Shown here: positions 53,967 through 61,381 of the stretch, piece by piece
Layout: every line of letters starts with the position of its first letter
Position numbering within the stretch: position 1 is the stretch's first letter
Assembly (NCBI RefSeq): GCF_036416795.1
Contig: NZ_CP143867.1
Location: 186,001-250,000, forward strand
Source of the DNA: Bacteroides sp. MSB163
GTDB taxonomy: Bacteria; Bacteroidota; Bacteroidia; Bacteroidales; Bacteroidaceae
Reading direction: 5' to 3'
DNA: 64,000 nucleotides
Made by a program: the position numbers and the translations under genes
Notes under the pieces: model-generated
What the model saw: only the letters and a program-made list of their open reading frames with translations
Databases searched by the model: none
Told to the model about the DNA's origin: nothing

Positions 53967-54851
53967 TTATGCTGTAAATCCTACCGTTTCTCTGAGCACT
54001 TCCATAGGTGTCCTCATGTTTATCCCTTGATGAGGCCGCACATGATTATATACATATACAGCATCTTCAATGCGCTTGCTTACTTGCTCGAAGCTCTCAT
54101 CATCACAGTCGAATAGCCAACCGTTTTTAATGGTGTTGTTCATTCTTTCAGCCAATGCATTATGCAAAGGATCACCACACTGCGTCATACTGATGTTGAT
54201 TTGATGCTCTTTAAGCCTCTCTACATATTTATTTGAGCAATATTGGACACCCCGGTCGGAATGATGAATAAGAGTGCTCATGTCTATGTGATACTTCTCA
54301 TAGAATGATATTGCCATCTCCAAAGCTTTCAAGGGCCCCTCCGTCTCAAGAGTTTTGTAAAGCGCATATCCAACGATGGCACGACTTGCCGCATCGGTAA
54401 GCAACGAGAGGTAAGCCCAGCCCTGACCGGTGTTTACGTAGGTTATATCCGCCACTACCATAGCGCCCAATCGCGTAGCGACAAATTTGGGCGCAACATT
54501 CAACAGATCGGGGTAGATATAGTAATTATGGTTCGAATTCGTTGTTTTAGGACGCTTGCGACTTGTACGTTGACACAAACCATTGGAGCGAAAAATGTCA
54601 TAACAACGATCACGACCGATAACCATCTTTGGTCCAAACTTACTCACGCAGCAGGCGTATAACTCGCGCATACCAGCTTTGGGCATGAGCTCCAACAGTT
54701 CCTTGCAGTACAACACGATGCTTGTGGTAAGGATATCAACCTCCAAATGCCGGTTCACATGCTTGTAATAACCTTGTCGGGTTATGCCGAAGTAATCACA
54801 GAGGAACTTTATACAACCATGTTTGCGTCGGGTTGAGTGCCTCTGTGACAA
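53967..54851 (-). CDS. IS3 family transposase OrfB (DDE integrase core)
   Basis: This 294-residue frame has an N-terminal HTH_21-like part (CDYFGITRQGYYKH) and an rve integrase core. The catalytic residues are Asp in VVADITYV, Asp in LIHHSDRGVQYCS and Glu in ALAERMNNTIKNG. NHVRPHQGINMRTPMEVL closes the domain. The nominal start is TTG. The protein is probably made mainly as an OrfA-OrfB fusion through the slippery site at 54,875-54,881. The frame is intact. Confidence 0.9.
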   Translation of the reverse strand: MSQRHSTRRKHGCIKFLCDYFGITRQGYYKHVNRHLEVDILTTSIVLYCKELLELMPKAGMRELYACCVSKFGPKMVIGRDRCYDIFRSNGLCQRTSRKRPKTTNSNHNYYIYPDLLNVAPKFVATRLGAMVVADITYVNTGQGWAYLSLLTDAASRAIVGYALYKTLETEGPLKALEMAISFYEKYHIDMSTLIHHSDRGVQYCSNKYVERLKEHQINISMTQCGDPLHNALAERMNNTIKNGWLFDCDDESFEQVSKRIEDAVYVYNHVRPHQGINMRTPMEVLRETVGFTA

Positions 54852-54859
54852 GGTGTCGA

Positions 54860-55243
54860 TTACTTGGCATCGGAGTTTTTTCGTACCTTGATATGATACG
54901 TGGATTCAGCAAGATTGATGAGTTCTTCGCACGCCTCATGACGTAAACTCTCATCAGCAAGAGCCCGATGAAGTTTACGGTTCTCAGCACGCAATAGCGA
55001 TAGTTCTTTCTGGAGCTCAGAAATACTAGAATCAATAGCATCGCTATTTACCGGTTTAGGTGATATACCCATAGCTTTGTCTTCCATTTGATACTTGTTA
55101 AGCCAATAAGTAAGAAGCTTGGCACAAAAGCCGTTACGCTTACAAAACTGAGATTTGCTCTCGGGACTTGATAAATACTCACGAATATAAGACATTCGTT
55201 CATCATCACTGTAATAGTTGTACTTCTTTTTCGAATATTTCAT
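54860..55243 (-). CDS. IS3 family transposase OrfA
   Basis: This 127-residue protein starts at ATG 55,243; a TTG-initiated extension would lie in the terminal repeat. It has a helix-turn-helix (SPESKSQFCKRNGFCAKLLTYW) and a leucine-zipper-like helix (SISELQKELSLLRAENRKL). It binds the IS ends. The frame ends 9 bp before orfB in the frame that a -1 shift would enter. Confidence 0.85.
   Translation of the reverse strand: MKYSKKKYNYYSDDERMSYIREYLSSPESKSQFCKRNGFCAKLLTYWLNKYQMEDKAMGISPKPVNSDAIDSSISELQKELSLLRAENRKLHRALADESLRHEACEELINLAESTYHIKVRKNSDAK
54875..54881 (-). other. -1 programmed frameshift heptamer A AAA AAC
   Basis: On the minus strand the orfA reading CGA AAA AAC contains the classical slippery heptamer in the correct phase (X XXY YYZ). 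It lies eight codons before the orfA stop. A -1 shift there enters the orfB frame, which is open from this point, and would give the OrfAB transposase. Confidence 0.7.
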
Positions 55244-55283
55244 CTTTATTTTCAATTTTTGAAGTGTCAACTTATTCAGTACA

Positions 55284-55543
55284 CTACAGAAAAGGCTAAC
55301 CGTTGGAAGGGAAAAAGTATAGGAATGCCTAAGAACGGAGTTAGCTATTGCATTTAGTTCATTTTTGTACGGTTATGAACTAAAGTACATTTGGGCATAA
55401 TTTACATCACAGCTATAAATTCCATCTTTACAAATAGTAGAATTCCAAAGATCGCTGTTATCTTTACCTTGTCTAAAAACGGTATATAATATTTGCTATA
55501 TAAATAACCCAAATTATGATATTATTATATGAAATAGATTTAT
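55284..55543. other. short non-coding stretch with an inverted repeat beside a -7-like box
   Basis: Perfect 10-bp arms TTTAGTTCAT and ATGAACTAAA (55,353-55,384) lie one base upstream of TACATTTGG, a TAnnTTTG match. This may be the old promoter and operator of the RhuM gene that is now a pseudogene. Confidence 0.35.
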
Positions 55544-55741
55544 ATGAAGTTTGATGATAAAAATAATATAATCATCTACCAAGATGATAATGGTGTGCCC
55601 AAAGTCAATGTACGGTTTGCTGATACCGATGTGTGGCTCACGCAACAACTTCAGGTAGCGACACGCTTCAGGCGTTGGGCTACCGAACGATTACATGAAT
55701 ACATTCAAAAGGTATTTGCAATAGATGATGAATGCAACTTC
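55544..55741 (+). pseudogene. RhuM family protein, internally deleted and truncated
   Basis: The first 35 codons read DDNGVPKVNVRFADTDVWLT, the normal start of RhuM-like proteins. The frame then jumps directly to ATRFRRWATERLHEYIQK and AIDDE, a stretch that in intact relatives lies some 60-65 residues further on, after a DNA-binding-like region. After about codon 66 the frame runs antisense into the next gene and has no RhuM character. Both an in-frame internal deletion and a 3' truncation have therefore occurred. It sits next to an IS3 element, which fits decay of a mobile-DNA region. Confidence 0.75.
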
Positions 55742-55768
55742 CTAAAAACAATACTGACTAAAATTGCT

Positions 55769-56245
55769 TCAGTCCCTCCAATGCCTCACCAACCACACCA
55801 AATCCCTTACCGTCTCTTGAATCCTCCACCACAGTACTTTCAGCCTTGGAGGTCGGTGCATCGGCAAATACAGTCTCCACAAACCACTTTCCAGATCGAG
55901 AATAAAATACACTTTCCCGCGGCACATCACATACAGAAAATCACCTTTCACAAAGGTACTGAACACAGAATCCAGCGGTATTTTACATCCACATTTTTCT
56001 TCCGGAAAGTCTTTACAGGGAGGTTCCAGCTTGATGCTGGCATAGTCGGAGTCGAGCGTAAAACCATATTTTATACTTAATGGGTAGAGCACTTCCCATA
56101 TCTCGTGTTTCCTCTGTTCTACCATGCAATGGATGACCTCTGTTATCATTTCATCCTTCGGGGTATTCATGTCTTCTTCGGATTTTAAATATTTAAAATC
56201 GCCCTCATCCCCCTTATACAAAAAGAAGTCGGACGTATAGTTCAT
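55769..56245 (-). CDS. hypothetical protein
   Basis: This 158-residue soluble acidic protein contains DFFLYKGDEGDFKYLKSEED, a CKDFPEEKCGCKIPLDS stretch with three close cysteines, and a basic, Trp-rich C-terminus (LKVLWWRIQETVRDLVWLVR). I do not recognise a family. The frame is intact, and its codon use is better than that of the opposite strand. It stands alone between a pseudogene and the aromatic operon. Confidence 0.5.
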   Translation of the reverse strand: MNYTSDFFLYKGDEGDFKYLKSEEDMNTPKDEMITEVIHCMVEQRKHEIWEVLYPLSIKYGFTLDSDYASIKLEPPCKDFPEEKCGCKIPLDSVFSTFVKGDFLYVMCRGKVYFILDLESGLWRLYLPMHRPPRLKVLWWRIQETVRDLVWLVRHWRD

Positions 56246-56709
56246 ATTTATCCAAGGAGAGGTACTGGTATACCCACAGAACCAATAAATACGCTTGCAC
56301 GCCCGACCCTATATGGTCTGCGTGAAACATCTTTATTGAAGTTCTGTTTCTTGACTTAAATAAAATTACCAGTTTTCTCCTTGTCAAAAATAGCTTCAAC
56401 ATGCCGCATTTCTCTTCGGCTAATGCAAAGATAGATGAATTGCAGTGAATAGCCAAAAGAAGAATGCTTTTTTATTGAATCAGGATATCCCCCCCAAAAA
56501 AGTAGTCAGTGCCCCAAACACCCGTTATAAAAGTACATCCGCGAAGGTCATAGTACTCCGAGGCAGGCACAGCCTAACGATGCCGTGAACAAATGGGAGT
56601 AAATCAAAAGAATCATGCACAACGATTGACTGATTTCCAGTAGAAAAAGACAGTCGGAAGCAGTAGTCTGAAAGCTAAATTTGAAGAAGAAATAAAAAAA
56701 ATATCATTT
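56246..56709. other. gene-free stretch before the aromatic operon
   Basis: A minus-strand frame of 80 codons (56,214-56,456) is present but has no protein-like character. Nothing else is seen up to the promoter at 56,710. Confidence 0.4.
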
Positions 56710-56743
56710 TTTGCTTGCATATAAGAGAAAAGTATTACTTTTG
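56710..56743 (+). promoter_or_regulatory. promoter of the aromatic amino acid operon
   Basis: The -7 box TACTTTTG is at 56,736-56,743. Upstream are TTTG at 56,710 (22-bp spacing) and TTG at 56,715 (18-bp spacing); either could be the -33 element. Transcription would start near 56,750, about 27 nt before the leader peptide ATG. Confidence 0.65.
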
Positions 56744-56776
56744 CCACGAATTAAGAATCAAAAAGAAAACGAAAGT

Positions 56777-56863
56777 ATGAATTTGTTTACTTATGCATAT
56801 TACTTCTTTTTTTACTTTTACTTTAGCCAGAAAGTAGAGCGGGAGTTTGTATGTGTCAAGTGA
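56777..56863 (+). CDS. Phe/Tyr-rich leader peptide of the pheA operon
   Basis: This is a 28-codon frame with ATG at 56,777 and TGA at 56,861. Codons 4-16 read FTYAYYFFFYFYF, so 11 of 13 residues are Phe or Tyr, the two end products of the operon behind it. The rest (SQKVEREFVCVK) is ordinary. A GAAAG precedes the ATG as a possible ribosome site. Codons 21-23 (GAG CGG GAG) form the antiterminator strand that can pair with the terminator 66 nt further on. It was probably missed by annotation because of its size. Composition, position and the matching structure together make chance very unlikely. Confidence 0.88.
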   Translation: MNLFTYAYYFFFYFYFSQKVEREFVCVK

Positions 56864-56944
56864 CAGTGATGCTTAAGAACTGAATAGAGAACTAAAGTAA
56901 TATACTTAATCCCGCTCCATTGTATGGAAGCGGGATTTTTTTTT
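56837..56944 (+). promoter_or_regulatory. transcription attenuator (antiterminator and terminator) of the pheA operon
   Basis: The antiterminator strand GAGCGGGA (56,837-56,844, inside leader codons 21-23) is the exact complement of TCCCGCTC (56,910-56,917). The latter is also the left arm of the terminator. A ribosome stalled at the aromatic codons would leave GAGCGGGA free to pair and allow read-through. A ribosome that reaches the stop would cover it and let the terminator form. Confidence 0.85.
56908..56944 (+). terminator. rho-independent terminator of the attenuator
   Basis: The stem AATCCCGCT-C-CA against TG-GA-AGCGGGATT is followed by nine T residues (56,936-56,944). It ends 11 bp before the pheA ATG, so it can only act as a conditional terminator in front of the operon. 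Confidence 0.9.
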
Positions 56945-56955
56945 AAAGAAACAGT

Positions 56956-57804
56956 ATGAAAAGAATAGCCATTCAAGGAACATTAGGGTCGTATCACGAC
57001 ATTGCCGCACACAAGTACTTCGAAGGAGAAGAAATAGAGTTAATCTGTTGCGCTACTTTTGAGGATGTGTTTGCAGCCGTAAAGAAAGACAGCAAGACCA
57101 TAGGAATGTTGGCGATAGAGAATACCATTGCAGGCAGCCTGTTGCACAACAATGAGTTGCTGCGGCAGAGCGGCACACAAATCATAGGCGAATACAAACT
57201 ACGCATTTCACACAGCTTTGTCTGCCTGCCCGACGAGGACTGGAACGATCTGACGGAAGTCAACTCCCACCCCATCGCACTGATGCAATGCCGCGAGTTC
57301 CTTGCCCAGCACCCGAAAATGAAAGTAGTGGAAGCGGAAGACACCGCCCTCAGCGCCGAAATCATCAAGCGGGAAAACCTGAAAGGACACGCCGCCATCT
57401 GCTCCAAGGCTGCTGCCGAGCGTTACGGCATGAAGGTGTTGCAGGAAGGCATCGAAACAAACAAGCACAACTTCACCCGTTTTCTGGTAGTTGCCGACCC
57501 TTGGCAGGTGGACGAGATACACCGCCATCCACACCCGGAAACCAACAAGGCAAGCATGGTATTCACACTGCCCCACACGGAAGGGAGCCTCTCGCAAGTA
57601 CTGTCCATTCTTTCGTTCTACAGCATCAACCTGACCAAGATACAGTCGCTGCCCATCATCGGGCGGGAATGGGAATACCAATTTTACGTAGACGTCGTCT
57701 TCGACAACATGCTGAGATATAAACAATCCATCGCGGCCATCACACCGCTAACCAAAGAACTTAAAATATTAGGCGAATATGCAGACGGAAAATCAAACAT
57801 CTAA
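56956..57804 (+). CDS. pheA: prephenate dehydratase
   Basis: This 282-residue enzyme converts prephenate to phenylpyruvate. It has the dehydratase domain (IAIQGTLGSYHDIAA, MLAIENTIAGSLLHNNELL, KHNFTRFLVV with the catalytic TRF) and a C-terminal ACT domain. In the ACT domain GSLSQVLSILSFYSINLTKI and QSLPI are the usual Phe-binding positions. It is monofunctional, without a chorismate mutase domain; that activity is fused to the DAHP synthase two genes later. It is preceded by the attenuator and overlaps the aminotransferase gene by 26 bp. Confidence 0.97.
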   Translation: MKRIAIQGTLGSYHDIAAHKYFEGEEIELICCATFEDVFAAVKKDSKTIGMLAIENTIAGSLLHNNELLRQSGTQIIGEYKLRISHSFVCLPDEDWNDLTEVNSHPIALMQCREFLAQHPKMKVVEAEDTALSAEIIKRENLKGHAAICSKAAAERYGMKVLQEGIETNKHNFTRFLVVADPWQVDEIHRHPHPETNKASMVFTLPHTEGSLSQVLSILSFYSINLTKIQSLPIIGREWEYQFYVDVVFDNMLRYKQSIAAITPLTKELKILGEYADGKSNI

Positions 57805-58960
57805 GATTAAGCCCGCCGACCGGTTGGCCAGCGTGAGCGAATACTACTTCTCCAAGAAGTTGAAAGAAGTGGCACAAATGAATGCCGAAGGAAAAGACGT
57901 AATCAGCCTCGGAATCGGCAGCCCTGATATGCCTCCCGCGGAAGCAACCATACAAACCCTGTGTCGCGAAGCACAAAACCCTGACGGACACGGTTATATG
58001 CCTTATATCGGCATCCCCGAACTTCGCCGCAGCTTTGCCGCCTGGTATAAGAAATGGTACGGCGTGGAGCTGAATCCTAATACTGAGATACAGCCGCTCA
58101 TCGGCTCGAAAGAAGGTATCCTGCACGTCACACTCGCCTTCGTCAATCCGGGCGAACAGGTATTGGTTCCCAATCCGGGTTACCCCACTTATACCTCACT
58201 GAGCAAGATACTGGGCGCGGAAGTCATCAACTACAACCTGAAAGAGGAAAACGGCTGGATGCCCGACTTCGACGAACTGGAAAAGATGGACATGAGCCGC
58301 GTAAAGCTGATGTGGACCAACTATCCGAACATGCCGACCGGAGCTAACGCCACCCCGGAACTTTATGCAAAACTGGTGGACTTTGCACGCCGCAAGGACA
58401 TCGTGATTGTAAACGATAACCCGTACAGCTTCATCCTGAACGACCATCCCCTCAGCATCCTCAGTGTGCCGGGCGCCAAAGAGTTTTGCATCGAGTTCAA
58501 CTCCATGAGCAAGAGCCACAATATGCCGGGCTGGCGTATCGGTATGCTGGCAAGCAACGCCGACTTTGTGCAATGGATACTGAAAGTGAAGAGCAACATC
58601 GACAGCGGTATGTTCCGCGCCATGCAACTGGCAGCCGCCAACGCCTTGGAAGCCGAACAGGAATGGTACGACGGAAACAACAAGAACTACCGCAACCGCC
58701 GCCATCTGGCAGGGGAAATCATGCATGCACTGGGATGTACATACGATGAAAAACAGGTAGGTATGTTCCTCTGGGGAAAAATTCCCGATAGCTGCGCCGA
58801 TGTTGAAGAACTGACTGAAAAGGTGTTGCACAACGCACGCGTGTTCATCACACCGGGATTTATCTTCGGAAGTAACGGAAAACGGTATATCCGCATCTCG
58901 CTTTGCTGCAAAGACCATAAATTGGAAGAGGCATTGAAGCGTATCAGGGAGATGAAGTAA
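57779..58960 (+). CDS. PLP-dependent aminotransferase of the aromatic operon
   Basis: This 393-residue class I/II aminotransferase has the PLP lysine Lys245 in SMSKSHNMPGWRIG. NPGYPTY, NYPNMPTGA and VNDNPYSFIL are typical of the aspartate-aminotransferase fold. Its place between pheA and aroF/tyrA suggests transamination of phenylpyruvate and 4-hydroxyphenylpyruvate to Phe and Tyr. LL-diaminopimelate-type aminotransferases are related, so specificity is inferred from context. Confidence 0.93.
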   Translation: MQTENQTSKIKPADRLASVSEYYFSKKLKEVAQMNAEGKDVISLGIGSPDMPPAEATIQTLCREAQNPDGHGYMPYIGIPELRRSFAAWYKKWYGVELNPNTEIQPLIGSKEGILHVTLAFVNPGEQVLVPNPGYPTYTSLSKILGAEVINYNLKEENGWMPDFDELEKMDMSRVKLMWTNYPNMPTGANATPELYAKLVDFARRKDIVIVNDNPYSFILNDHPLSILSVPGAKEFCIEFNSMSKSHNMPGWRIGMLASNADFVQWILKVKSNIDSGMFRAMQLAAANALEAEQEWYDGNNKNYRNRRHLAGEIMHALGCTYDEKQVGMFLWGKIPDSCADVEELTEKVLHNARVFITPGFIFGSNGKRYIRISLCCKDHKLEEALKRIREMK

Positions 58961-59027
58961 TATATTTACAGAAGACACAGAGAAATATCTATACAATAAA
59001 AATATAATTGAACAAAAATAAAAGAAT

Positions 59028-60095
59028 ATGGAACTTGAATTAGAATCGATTTTGCTGCCGGGTATTGAGGACAAACGCCCCATGATAATTGCAGGTCCTT
59101 GCAGCGCCGAGACAGAAGAACAAGTAATGTGCACTGCCAAGCAACTGGCCGAAAAGGGAATGAAGATATTCCGTGCCGGAATCTGGAAACCGCGTACCAA
59201 ACCGGGTGGGTTCGAAGGTGTAGGCGTAGACGGTCTGGCATGGCTGAAAGAGGTGAAGAAAGAAACCGGAATGTACGTTTCTACCGAAGTAGCCACTTCG
59301 AAGCATGTATACGAGTGTCTGAAAGCAGGTATCGATATCCTTTGGATTGGCGCACGCACCACTGCCAACCCGTTTGCCATGCAGGAAATTGCCGATGCAC
59401 TGAAGGGCGTGGATATTCCTGTGTTTGTGAAGAACCCGGTAAATCCGGATCTGGAACTCTGGATCGGTGCCCTGGAACGTATCAACAATGCCGGTCTGAA
59501 ACGTCTGGCAGCCATCCACCGTGGTTTCAGCAGCTATGACAAGAAGTTGTACCGCAACCTGCCGCAATGGCATATCCCCATCGAGTTGCGTCGTCGCATC
59601 CCGAACCTGCCGATCATCTGCGATCCCAGCCACATCGGTGGTAAGCGCGAACTCATCGCACCGCTTTGCCAGCAGGCTATGGACCTCGGTTTCAACGGTC
59701 TGATTATCGAAAGCCACTGCAACCCGGATTGTGCATGGAGCGATGCTTCACAGCAAGTGACTCCGGACGTACTGGATTACATCCTGAACCTACTCGTCAT
59801 CCGTAAAGAGACACAGACCACGGAAAATCTCAGTGAACTGCGCAAGCAGATTGACGAGTGCGACAACAACCTGATGCAGGAACTTGCCAAGCGTATGCGT
59901 GTGGCGCGTGAAATCGGTACGTTCAAGAAAGAGCACGATATGACAATCCTGCAAACGGGACGTTACAATGAGATTCTGGACAAACGCGGTTCACAAGGCG
60001 TGCTTCTGGGCGTGGATTCGGAATTTATCAAGAAGGTATTCGAGCTGATACACGAGGAGAGTGTGAGGCAACAAATGGAAATAATTAATAAGTGA
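59028..60095 (+). CDS. bifunctional DAHP synthase / chorismate mutase
   Basis: This 355-residue enzyme has an N-terminal type I-beta DAHP synthase barrel with IIAGPCSAE, KPRTKPGGFEGVG, WIGARTTANPFAMQ and CDPSHIGGKREL. A C-terminal AroQ-type chorismate mutase runs from about residue 262 (LSELRKQIDECDNNLMQELAKR, REIGTFKKEHDM, GRYNEIL). It catalyses the first step of the shikimate pathway and the chorismate-to-prephenate step. In the Porphyromonas enzyme of the same architecture the mutase domain also carries prephenate feedback control. It feeds the products of both neighbours. Confidence 0.95.
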   Translation: MELELESILLPGIEDKRPMIIAGPCSAETEEQVMCTAKQLAEKGMKIFRAGIWKPRTKPGGFEGVGVDGLAWLKEVKKETGMYVSTEVATSKHVYECLKAGIDILWIGARTTANPFAMQEIADALKGVDIPVFVKNPVNPDLELWIGALERINNAGLKRLAAIHRGFSSYDKKLYRNLPQWHIPIELRRRIPNLPIICDPSHIGGKRELIAPLCQQAMDLGFNGLIIESHCNPDCAWSDASQQVTPDVLDYILNLLVIRKETQTTENLSELRKQIDECDNNLMQELAKRMRVAREIGTFKKEHDMTILQTGRYNEILDKRGSQGVLLGVDSEFIKKVFELIHEESVRQQMEIINK

Positions 60096-60172
60096 CAAGC
60101 TACAAGCTACGAGTAGCTGCGCCATCATACCGCAGGATACTCGTAGCTTGTAGCTCGTAACTCGTAGCTAAT
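60092..60172. repeat. long intergenic hairpin, type 'agctacgag', copy 4
   Basis: Arms of AGCTACAAGCTACGAGTA-like words flank the core CTGCGCCATCATACCGCAGG. It fills the gap between the DAHP synthase and tyrA genes. The core is nearly the same as in copy 2, although the arms there are made of different words. Confidence 0.75.
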
Positions 60173-60184
60173 AACATTAGATTT

Positions 60185-60958
60185 ATGCGTATTTTAATAC
60201 TCGGAGCCGGCAAGATGGGCTCTTTCTTTACAGATATTCTAAGTTTCCAACATGAAACGGCAGTGTTCGACGTGAATCCGCACCAGTTGCGTTTTGTCTA
60301 CAACACGTATCGTTTCACCACGTTGGAAGAGATAAAGGACTTCGAACCGGAGTTGGTAATCAATGCCGCCACGGTAAAGTATACATTAGATGCATTCCGC
60401 AAGGTGCTGCCCGTGCTGCCCAAGGATTGTATTATCAGTGATATTGCCTCGGTGAAGACAGGATTGAAGAAATTCTATGAGGAAAGTGGTTTCCGCTATG
60501 TATCGTCGCATCCGATGTTTGGCCCTACGTTTGCCAGCCTCAGCAATCTGAGTAGCGAAAATGCTATCATCATCAGTGAAGGTGACCACCTGGGAAAAAT
60601 TTTCTTCAAGGACCTTTACCAGACGCTCCGCCTCAATATCTTCGAATATACTTTCGACGAGCATGATGAGACGGTAGCTTATTCTCTGTCTATTCCTTTT
60701 GTCTCTACGTTTGTTTTTGCAGCGGTGATGAAGCACCAGGAAGCTCCGGGTACTACGTTCAAGAAGCACATGGCTATTGCCAAGGGTTTGCTGAGTGAGG
60801 ATGATTATTTGCTTCAGGAAATTCTCTTTAATCCGCGCACTCCCTCGCAAGTGGAAAATATTCGCCTGGAACTGAAGAATTTACTGGAAATTATCAGTAC
60901 GAAGGATGCGGAAGGGATGAAGCAGTATCTGACGAAGATTAGGGAAAAGATAAAATAG
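60185..60958 (+). CDS. tyrA: prephenate dehydrogenase
   Basis: This 257-residue enzyme makes 4-hydroxyphenylpyruvate from prephenate. It has an N-terminal NAD(P)-binding fold (ILILGAGKMGSFF), SDIASVKTGLK, SSHPMFGPT with the catalytic His, and a helical C-terminal half. It is shorter than the E. coli protein because the mutase part is absent. It closes the operon that begins with pheA. Placing it under the Phe/Tyr attenuator makes regulatory sense. Confidence 0.95.
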   Translation: MRILILGAGKMGSFFTDILSFQHETAVFDVNPHQLRFVYNTYRFTTLEEIKDFEPELVINAATVKYTLDAFRKVLPVLPKDCIISDIASVKTGLKKFYEESGFRYVSSHPMFGPTFASLSNLSSENAIIISEGDHLGKIFFKDLYQTLRLNIFEYTFDEHDETVAYSLSIPFVSTFVFAAVMKHQEAPGTTFKKHMAIAKGLLSEDDYLLQEILFNPRTPSQVENIRLELKNLLEIISTKDAEGMKQYLTKIREKIK

Positions 60959-60993
60959 ACAGGTGGGATTAAGGGATTGGGAAGACTACCGAG

Positions 60994-61111
60994 TTAGGTA
61001 GAGTTAGGTTGAATTCCGAACTTATAAATTATCTATATAAATAGAAAGTTATTACTTTCTATTTATTTATTTTACTCATGAAAGTTTAGAATCCTACCTA
61101 ACTCTACCTAA
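60994..61111. repeat. nested inverted repeats after tyrA
   Basis: Outer arms TTAGGTAGAGTTAGGT (60,994-61,009) and ACCTAACTCTACCTAA (61,096-61,111) are perfect over 16 bp. Between them lies a second perfect hairpin, AAATAGAAAGT-TATT-ACTTTCTATTT (61,039-61,064). Together with the next hairpin, this structure fills most of the 423-bp gap between tyrA and dnaG. Confidence 0.7.
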
Positions 61112-61153
61112 CCCATATCACCAATCTTCTAAAAAACATGGTTATAAATTAAA

Positions 61154-61213
61154 AAAAAGTGGCGGTAGATTCTGAAAACTACACGTAGTTTTCAGAATCT
61201 ACCGCCACTTTTT
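61154..61213. terminator. 29-bp perfect hairpin, bidirectional terminator-like
   Basis: The left arm from 61,154 (AAAAAGTGGCGGTAGATTC...) is the exact complement of the right arm ending at 61,213, with a 2-base loop. The arms end in A5 and T5, so either strand would form a stem followed by a U-run. It probably ends the aromatic operon. The stem is longer than a terminator needs. Confidence 0.65.
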
Positions 61214-61351
61214 ATGTATGTTGCCTTATCGGGAAGATGGCGGTCGGTTCACCGACACAGACTTTGCCAGACTAACATGAAGCAAATCACAATAAGGATT
61301 ATTCCGTTGTGAAAACATTAGGTTCCCTCGTCCTCAACGGGGGATTTTTTT

Positions 61352-61359
61352 TATCTTTG
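61352..61359 (+). promoter_or_regulatory. -7 box (TATCTTTG) of dnaG
   Basis: The plus strand reads TATCTTTGC, a TAnnTTTG match, 22 bp before the dnaG ATG. A T8 run directly before it replaces a clear -33 element. Confidence 0.5.
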
Positions 61360-61381
61360 CATTCGCAAAAACAATTATCCA

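Larger units (their letters stand above)
53707..55283 (-). mobile_element. IS3-family insertion sequence
   Basis: The element has two transposase frames between inverted repeats beginning TGTACTG: 53,707 on the left (TGTACTG-GTTTT-AGTTGACA) and 55,283 on the right (TGTACTG-AATA-AGTTGACA). The left end is preceded by a tandem extra copy of the end sequence (TGATGTGTACTGG at 53,681 and 53,702). About 240 non-coding bases separate the left end from the transposase stop, unusually many. Boundaries are approximate. Confidence 0.65.

Noticed and set aside
56214..56456. 80-codon minus-strand frame before the aromatic operon
   Set aside because: No recognisable features, overlaps the start of the hypothetical gene at 56,245 and is AT-driven.
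58196..59515. 439-codon open frame on the minus strand across the aminotransferase and DAHP synthase genes
   Set aside because: It is fully antisense to two recognisable enzymes, has low-quality composition and no family features; it is a shadow of their codon usage.
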